Shown here one piece after another: positions 57,756 to 64,000 of a DNA stretch of 64,000 bases (position 1 is its first letter; each line of letters opens with the position of its first letter). The DNA lies in NCBI RefSeq assembly GCF_945859685.1, contig NC_079147.1, positions 48,056,177 to 48,120,176 on the forward strand, read 5' to 3'. The DNA is from Eupeodes corollae. Taxonomy: Eukaryota; Arthropoda; Insecta; Diptera; Syrphidae. A model generated the notes under the pieces. It ran no database searches, was not told where the DNA came from, and was given only the letters and a program-made list of their open reading frames with translations. The translations under genes were made by a program, and so were the position numbers.

Positions 57756-59990
57756 TCCACGAAAACACCTCTCCTTATACAGACGGCAGTGGATGAATTG
57801 CCGATATGGAATCAAAGGTGGCGTCTGCAGTTCCAGTAAAGTTGAACTACTTAGTGAACACCTTATAGGGCTTCTACGACATATTCGGAGCCCAGGCCTG
57901 TAAGGACCGGTTCATCCGGCTCCCCGTCCTTGGAGTTATACTTAGGATCTGGCCCTCTAGGTTGGGGGTTGTGCCGTCGGGGTGACTTCCTGGCCACGTA
58001 CAACAACGAACATTGGATCTGTACGTAGAATGTTAAGTCCCTTTCCAGACCACGTGCAGCCGAACAATTAGCGGAAGCCCTAAACTGCTGCAAGGCAGAT
58101 ATTACCGCCATCCAAGAAGTGCGATGGAATGGACCGGGCAAACGCAAACTAAAAGACTGCGATATCTACTACGGCGACTGCTACCGAGAACAAAGACAGC
58201 GTCTATTTAGGTGTGGATTTGTTGTTGGAACTAGACTTAGGCAAAAAGTCTTAAGTTTCAACAGTTTGAGCAAGCAAATCACAACAATCCGCATCAATGC
58301 TAAATTCGCCAATATAAGCCTAATATACGCGCATGCCCCAACAGAGAAGAAAGATGAAGACACCAAAGACATATTCTTCGAGCTCTTGGACAAGACATAT
58401 GAGCAGTGCCCTCGCTATAACATTAAAATTGTCTTAGGAGATTTTAATGCCAAGCTAGGAAGAGAAGACATCTTTGTTGGCACAATCGGCAGATACAGCC
58501 TATAGAACACCACCTCCGACAACGGATTCAGGCTGATCTCTAGGAGCTTTACGAGCAAAAGAGGAGAGAGAAACACTGGCTTCTTACATGAAAATAAAAA
58601 GAGCATGAGAAGCGTGCGATCGAGGAGATAGAGGGATGTCACAACAGGAAAATGGTTAAAAAAAACCTCCCAAGGGTACCGGCCACGAATTGAAGCCTGT
58701 AAAGACGATCAGGGAAACATCGTTGTAGAACCGCAGTCAATGTTGAGAATATGAAAACACTACTCCAAATTATATAACGGCGACGACGAACCGAATTCCG
58801 TTGTAAGTGAGATAGAACCACTCAACCTAGGCGACGCAGATCAATAATACCGCATACCCGACCTCGACGAAGTGAAGACAGATATATCTAAACTGTAGTC
58901 AAACAAAGCTGCTGGAGCTCACGGCATAGCTGCCAAACTATCCAAGCAGCAGTCGATGACTTGGTATGGAGCATGCACCAACTCATCTTGAAAATATTGT
59001 CGGAAGAAAGTATGTCTGATGAGTGGAATCTCAGCATAGTGTGCCCAATACATAAGAAAGGAGACCCTCTTAACTGCGCCATCTACAGAGGCATCAGTCT
59101 CCTTAACATTTCGTATAAGATCCTCTCTGCCGTATTATGTGAACGTCTGAAGCCATTCGTCAACAACCTGATTGGTCCTTATCAGTGTGGCTTCAGACCA
59201 GGAAAGTCCACTATCGACCAAATATTCACACTACGGCAGATCTTGGAAAAAACCCAGGAACTTCAAATCGATACCCACCATCTCTTCATCGATTTTAAAG
59301 CCGGGTATAACAGCATCCGTTTGTGCAGAATGACGATGGAGAATGCACACTGCTCTATCAAGGTCGGAAAAGATCTCACCGATGTATTTGATGTGAACAA
59401 AGGTTTAAGATAAGGCGTTGCAATATCATGTTACTTCTTCAACATCGTTCTAGAAAAAATTGTGCATATCTGAACCGTCCAAACTAAAGGTACAATGTTC
59501 CAAAGGTCCATCTTATTACTCGAATACTCCTATGATATTGACATACTGGGAAGATCAAAGAGTGATGTCAGTGGAGCGTTTTTGAGCATTGTGGCGGAAG
59601 CGAAGAAGTTGGGTTTAATGGTAATTGAGGGCAAGACCAAGTATATATGCTATCATCAAAAAAGGACATTGAACAACAACGTGTTTGACAAAACGTCACC
59701 ATGGACAGCTATAACTTTGAGGTAGTTAAGGACTTTGGCTACCGCTATTAACACAGACAAGGACACCAGCGCTAAAATCAAACGCTCCATCCCAGAAGGT
59801 CTTCGAATCCAATCCCGAAGGACGGCGCAGTAGATTAAGACCGCGACTCAGGTGGCGCACCCAGGTAGGAAAGGACCTCAACCAACATGGCTTGCGAAAC
59901 TGGAGACAACTAGTTAGAGACCGAGTTGGCTGGAGACGCATGTTGGTTGAGGCCCAGGTCTGCCCCTGGACTATAGCGCCACCTTTAGTA
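57756..59990 (+). mobile_element. RTE-B LINE copy 5
   Basis: Plus-strand copy with part of the 5' leader (ACACCTCTCCTTATACAGACGGCAG, compare 26965) and a 3' end at about 59990 (GCGCCACCTTTAGTAAGTAAG). The endonuclease is well kept at 58060-58505: DIYYGDCYREQRQR, RITTIRI-type block, HAPTEKKDEDTKDIFFELLDKTYEQC, IVLGDFNAKLGREDIF. About 400 bp of endonuclease end and linker are deleted near 58530. RT fingers and NNLIGPYQCGFRPGKSTIDQIFTLRQ are open at 58961-59300; palm A FIDFKAGYNSI. A short deletion and several frameshifts follow; YADD is altered (YSYDIDILGRS). GTTTCC flanks both ends, a possible 6-bp duplication. Confidence 0.88.
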
Positions 59991-60484
59991 AGTAAGTTTC
60001 CGATATTTTTGAAATGCTGATTTTTAAAATCATTGGTTCTTTAATAAAAAGAGTTCTAAAATCTACTAGGTTTGTTCATGCAATGACCTCTCATATAATT
60101 TAAACGGATTTCTTTCTAAAAATAACTTTTATTCTCTTTACCTCATATCTTAAATCTTTTCATTGTTTAAATTCCAATAAATTCCGCAAAAGTTTCGACA
60201 AAAAAAATTATCAACTGTTGTTAAAATGATAAAGCCTTCCCTCCCAGGCCTTTACCGTAGAAGTTACATCCTTAAAATGATTATATACGCAAAAAACCTA
60301 TCCCTATTGTTTTAATGATGTTAGAAAACAAAAAAGTCAGAGCTGCAGAGGCAGGCAGTTGGTACGAGAAGGTGTAATAAATTCAATTTCACCTTCAAAG
60401 TTACCCTTGAAATATAATTTCCTGTTAAGTTCCTGTGAAATAAAGTGAAAGTAACATAATACGGACGTGATGCTTTATAATTTT
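59991..60484. other. Unassigned AT-rich stretch
   Basis: Nothing recognised between RTE-B and the 3' end of the terminal LINE. Confidence 0.4.
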
Positions 60485-60620
60485 CTTTCTTTTTTTTTAT
60501 TTATTTATTTATTTATTCATCAAGCAGAGACACAGCTCTTAAAGACTACTTAGAACAATATTAAGTTTATATAAATAATAATAAATAAAATAAAACAAAA
60601 AATAGGATGTACAATTAACA
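60485..60620 (-). other. 3' UTR and tail of the terminal LINE
   Basis: On the minus strand it follows the ORF2 stop and ends in (AATA/AATAA)n (plus strand TATTTATTTATTTATTTATTC at about 60497-60518) and a T-run at 60488-60497. A simple-repeat tail is the expected TPRT 3' end for CR1/Jockey-like LINEs. Confidence 0.7.
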
Positions 60621-63600
60621 TTAACCACCGAAGTTTATTATTAATAACAATTTTTTTTTAAAACAGTCCCTACTTAAATATAAATTAAAATCAATGGCAT
60701 TACAAACAGAATTAGCTTGTCTTAAACAGCGAGTAAAGGGTTCATTGATTCCATAATTGACCCTATGAAAGGGTACACAAAATAAACGATTATTACGTAA
60801 TTCACGACAGGGAACATGAAAGCCAATCAACGAAAGCAAGTGAGGGCAATTGATTTTATAATTTATTAAGTCTCTTACAAGCATTACATCGAAATAAATA
60901 CGTCGTGATTCTAGGAATTGAATACCCAACAACAAACACCTGGTGTTATATGAAGGCATATCCGTGTTCCAACGCAATATCCGAATTGCAATTCTAGTAA
61001 AGCGTTTCTGAATTCGTTCAATTCTCGCCGAATATGTTATATACATAGGATTCCAGATAGATGAGCAGTATTCTAAAATTGAGCGAACATAAGAAAAATA
61101 TAAGGCTCTAAGAGTATATGGATCAGAGAAGTCTTTAGCGTTCCTGGAAATAAATCCAAGCATAGAACTGGCCTTAGAAATAATATAGTCAATGTGATTA
61201 GCGAATACGAATTTTAAATCAAAGATTACACCCAAATCTTTTTTCTCAGTTACTTGTGTTAAGGTTGACCCAAGTAAACTGTAAGAAAACATAATTGGAG
61301 AGGTGCCGCGACAGAATAACATACTATGACATTTAGAAACATTTAAATGAAGATCGTTGTTAGAACACCAAACGGAAAGATTGTTAAGATCATTCTGCAG
61401 CTTTATACAATCGGAAATAGAATGAATGCGCAGGAATAATTTAAGGTCGTCAGCATACATCAAACAAGAACAATTTTTTAGACAACTGGGAATATCATTG
61501 ATAAACAAGAGAAAGAGGAGAGGACCCAAATGACTTCCCTGTGGTACACCGGAAGTAACAAAAACAGGGTTGGAAGTAACATTATTAATACGAACATATT
61601 GAATTCTGCCAGTAAGGTAAGATTTAAACCATGTCAATAAATTGGAATGAAAACCGATGTTATGCAATTTGGAAATCAATATTGAGTGATCAACTCTGTC
61701 GAACGCTTTCGCGAAATCGGTATACACCACGTCACATTGGTATCCTTGTTCTAGAGCTTTGAGTACATAATTACTAAAAATTGTAAGATTAGTTGTAGTT
61801 GATCTTCCACTGATAAAACCATGCTGCAAAGGTGAGATTATTTCTTTCACAGAAAAAAGTATTTTCTTATAAATAATTTTTTCGAATAGCTTTGGGATCA
61901 CAGATATTTTGCAAATCGGACGATAGTTGGTTACATCATTTTTGGATCCTGATTTAAAAACGGGATAAATAAAGGAACTCTTCCATTGTTTTAAAAAGCA
62001 ACCTTCACGGAGAGAACGGTTGAAAATGATTTCAAGGGGGATTGCTAAGGAAAGAGAGCATTTTTTTAAAACAATAGGAGCAATTCCATCATACCCAGAG
62101 TGTTTATCTTCATGTAACTTTAAAAGTTCACAGATAATGTCTTCTTTATCAACTGATAATTGGTTTATATTAATCAATTGAGATGAAGACATCAACCAAG
62201 GCCTCGTTTGATTATAAGATGGTTTAAAGATGGATTGAAAAAAGTCAGCAAAAAAATTGCAGATTGTAGACGGATCACTAGATGTTTGACCATTATACCG
62301 TATAGAATTCGGAATTCCGGTGGTACTTTTTTTGTCATTTATAAACTTAAAGAAACATTTACTATTTCGTTTTACTTTAGATTCAATACTTAAAATATAT
62401 TGGTTGTATAAGAATTTATTGAGAAAATTGAATTCACGATTACATCGAAGATAGTTCATGTATAGACTATTATCATCCCTAGAATCACGATAAAGTTTGA
62501 AAGCTTTATTTTTTCGATTATTCAAATTAATGAGCTTTTTATTGAACCAGCAGGGCTTAGTTTGAGATTTCTTCAAATATTTAGGAGTATATAAATCAAT
62601 TGCCTCACCCAGCAGATTCGTTAAAAGAGTAAACGATTCCTCCACGTCAACATTTTCAAACATAGAGAACCAATCAACCCCATTCAAAAAATTTGAGACA
62701 TTAAGAAAGTTACATTTATCATAATTAAGAAAAGAAGTAGTTTCAGAAGTTTGCTTTATATATTCTAAAAATTCAAATGATATGCAAAGTACAAGATGAT
62801 TTTCGGAGTTAGGTAAAGGAGGTGGAGTAGGGCTGTCAATACTCACACCAAACTCATTATCAGTGAAAACTAAATCAAGATAACGATTAAGTTTATTACG
62901 AAAGCAATTGATTTGTTTGAGCCCAAATTCAGCTAGAGTATCAACAACCACACTCTCGCAATCACTACTAACATTAAATGGTATTAAATATTTATCATCC
63001 GGATCAAAGACCCAATTTACAGCAGGTAAATTAAAATCACCTAAGATTATAATATGCTGATTATCTGTTAAATTATTTAATATAAATGAACAATTATCGA
63101 TATGCGTTTTATATACTTCAAAAGAACTCTTCGGTGGTATATAACTAATAATAAGAAAAACATCATGATTATAATTAACACAAAAACGAATAATTAATTG
63201 ATCAATATTGAATGTAGAATTTGAAGAAGACGGCAACTCTAACTGCATACTTTTGATAGACGAACGCACTGCAACTAACACACCACCCCCTCGAGTCTGT
63301 CCAGTTGTGAACAAACAGCGATCATTACGATAAACATTAAACTGCTGGTTGTCAAACATTTCCGAACTGAAATGGTTCTCAGAGAGCCACGTTTCAGTTA
63401 GAGCAATTACATCAAATTGTTGAGAAGATGAGAAGAGAAGAATGTCATTCATTTTCGTACGTAGTCCACCAACATTGTGGTAGAATATTAAAAATTGTGA
63501 GTTTTTTGATGAAAGAGGAGAAACAGGTAGATACTCGTATGTATGTTGGGCATGGGCAGAGTTAATTTGAGTGTTTATAAGATTATTGTTATTGTTTTCA

Positions 63601-63698
63601 GCTGTAATTATTGATTTTAAGTTGTTGTTTTTGCTTTTATGTGAGTTTGGTTTTTTGGAGAAGGAACAAATAACTTTACGCGAACAAATGCAGGCCAT
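60621..63698 (-). CDS. CR1/Jockey-like LINE ORF2, unbroken 1025 codons
   Basis: Open minus-strand frame encoding endonuclease plus reverse transcriptase, the machinery that nicks the target and copies element RNA into it. Residues 70-300: endonuclease (FYHNVGGLRTK at 72-82, LTETWL with the catalytic Glu ~102, RGGGVLVAV ~136-144, ILGDFNLP at 218-225, SENH at 298-301 where SDH is usual). Residues 370-500: basic linker. RT about 520-800: NYRPICKISVIPKLFEKII, LQHGFISGRSTT, YTDFAKAFDRVDH (catalytic Asp 661), SGVPQGSHLGPLLF, LMYADDLKLF (YADD 748-751). Residues 800-1025: thumb and C-terminus (DLGVIFDLKFVFANHI, LEYCSSIWNP). Length is normal for the superfamily and no stop is seen. The start is the first ATG, overlapping ORF1 by 82 bases in another frame. 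Clade beyond CR1/Jockey-like is unsure. Confidence 0.9.
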   Translation of the reverse strand: MACICSRKVICSFSKKPNSHKSKNNNLKSIITAENNNNNLINTQINSAHAQHTYEYLPVSPLSSKNSQFLIFYHNVGGLRTKMNDILLFSSSQQFDVIALTETWLSENHFSSEMFDNQQFNVYRNDRCLFTTGQTRGGGVLVAVRSSIKSMQLELPSSSNSTFNIDQLIIRFCVNYNHDVFLIISYIPPKSSFEVYKTHIDNCSFILNNLTDNQHIIILGDFNLPAVNWVFDPDDKYLIPFNVSSDCESVVVDTLAEFGLKQINCFRNKLNRYLDLVFTDNEFGVSIDSPTPPPLPNSENHLVLCISFEFLEYIKQTSETTSFLNYDKCNFLNVSNFLNGVDWFSMFENVDVEESFTLLTNLLGEAIDLYTPKYLKKSQTKPCWFNKKLINLNNRKNKAFKLYRDSRDDNSLYMNYLRCNREFNFLNKFLYNQYILSIESKVKRNSKCFFKFINDKKSTTGIPNSIRYNGQTSSDPSTICNFFADFFQSIFKPSYNQTRPWLMSSSQLININQLSVDKEDIICELLKLHEDKHSGYDGIAPIVLKKCSLSLAIPLEIIFNRSLREGCFLKQWKSSFIYPVFKSGSKNDVTNYRPICKISVIPKLFEKIIYKKILFSVKEIISPLQHGFISGRSTTTNLTIFSNYVLKALEQGYQCDVVYTDFAKAFDRVDHSILISKLHNIGFHSNLLTWFKSYLTGRIQYVRINNVTSNPVFVTSGVPQGSHLGPLLFLLFINDIPSCLKNCSCLMYADDLKLFLRIHSISDCIKLQNDLNNLSVWCSNNDLHLNVSKCHSMLFCRGTSPIMFSYSLLGSTLTQVTEKKDLGVIFDLKFVFANHIDYIISKASSMLGFISRNAKDFSDPYTLRALYFSYVRSILEYCSSIWNPMYITYSARIERIQKRFTRIAIRILRWNTDMPSYNTRCLLLGIQFLESRRIYFDVMLVRDLINYKINCPHLLSLIGFHVPCRELRNNRLFCVPFHRVNYGINEPFTRCLRQANSVCNAIDFNLYLSRDCFKKKLLLIINFGG

Positions 63699-64000
63699 AT
63701 TGAGGGAAGCAAAACTTCACTCAATTTATTTTCAGGAACACTTAATTTAAAGTTAACAAACGGTAGTTCAGTCAATACTGCATCTTTTTTAATTAATTTG
63801 AAACATTTGATTAAATGAGCTGGAATATTTGTGGCATTGGCTACATATTCAATTATTGAATCAGGTTCAGTGTCATTCGAAAAACTTGATAAATGCACCC
63901 ACTTATTACTAGGTATAACATTAAGTTTGCACTCAGGGTTTGTCAATGTACCATAGATGGGGAGGGTAGCATTAGAAACGGGGCCGCGAAGGGGATTTTT
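63617..64000 (-). CDS. LINE ORF1, C-terminal part (runs off the window)
   Basis: Frame open from the window edge to the stop at 63617. The visible C-terminal ~125 residues contain NKWVHLSSFSNDTEPDSIIEYV and IPAHLIKCFKLIKKD, then FVNFKLSVPENKLSEVLLPSIWP and FVRVKLF. This is the pattern of the small C-terminal RNA-binding fold in ORF1 proteins of CR1-like LINEs (strand, helix, strand, FVNFKLSV, then a Trp-Pro end). The N-terminal half, where a PHD-type or zinc motif may lie, is outside the window. ORF1 and ORF2 overlap by 82 bases, suggesting reinitiation or a frameshift for ORF2. No start is visible. Confidence 0.8.
   Translation of the reverse strand, partial: KNPLRGPVSNATLPIYGTLTNPECKLNVIPSNKWVHLSSFSNDTEPDSIIEYVANATNIPAHLIKCFKLIKKDAVLTELPFVNFKLSVPENKLSEVLLPSIWPAFVRVKLFVPSPKNQTHIKAKTTT

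Overview
The window looks like nuclear DNA of an insect, most probably a brachyceran fly. It is AT-rich and crowded with decayed class I and class II transposable elements of arthropod types: RTE, Loa, Jockey/CR1-like LINEs, a CsRn1-type Ty3/gypsy element, piggyBac, mariner, a DUF4817-type Tc1/mariner transposon, a tRNA-derived SINE and foldback arms. I see no intact host protein-coding gene and no rRNA, genuine tRNA or CRISPR. The sequence is best read as intergenic or long-intron DNA of a repeat-rich genome. Species cannot be fixed from the sequence alone. Family names are my assignments from motifs, not database results. Labels C, D, E, F and RTE-A/RTE-B are working names for this window only. 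|| Layout. 1-5650: remnants of LINE-C, a tRNA-derived SINE (1222-1475), a Loa-like ORF2 tail, and a minus-strand RTE-B copy (2739-4616) inserted in LINE-C with a 10-bp target duplication. 5651-8956: no recognisable element. 8957-15610: LINE-D 3' part, then LINE-E, which was hit by a 191-bp RTE-A 3' fragment with a perfect 16-bp target duplication and abuts a long inverted RTE-A copy. 15611-18450: mostly unique, host-like DNA. 18455-24650: a DUF4817-type transposase relic carrying a 436-bp MITE with TTA duplications, then a 4.9-kb foldback structure. Its arms share a terminal sequence and ~173-bp tandem subrepeats, and a LINE-F relic occupies its loop. || 24651-40125: unclassified AT-rich DNA, then a piggyBac relic split by the longest RTE-B copy (itself carrying a 151-bp insert), a 5'-truncated mariner fused to a 3'-truncated Loa element (with an intact 399-codon ORF1), an RTE mosaic, and a CsRn1-type Ty3/gypsy relic with a tRNA-Trp primer site. 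40126-48000: unique-looking DNA, a Jockey 3' relic, a 7-bp microsatellite and two foldback fragments. 48011-50664: RTE-B copy with a perfect 13-bp target duplication. 50941-52136: Loa relic and a foldback end. 52140-57460: mostly unassigned, with an RTE-B remnant and a long hairpin. 57465-59990: LINE-C relic plus RTE-B. 60485-64000: a CR1/Jockey-like LINE on the minus strand with an unbroken 1025-codon ORF2 and the end of ORF1; its 5' part lies beyond the window. || How the parts relate. There is no operon or pathway here; the logic is insertion history. RTE is the main late invader (five RTE-B and three RTE-A loci), entering LINE-C, LINE-E and piggyBac. Autonomous capacity appears mostly lost. 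Only the terminal LINE has a full ORF2, and it could in principle supply endonuclease and reverse transcriptase to related non-autonomous copies.
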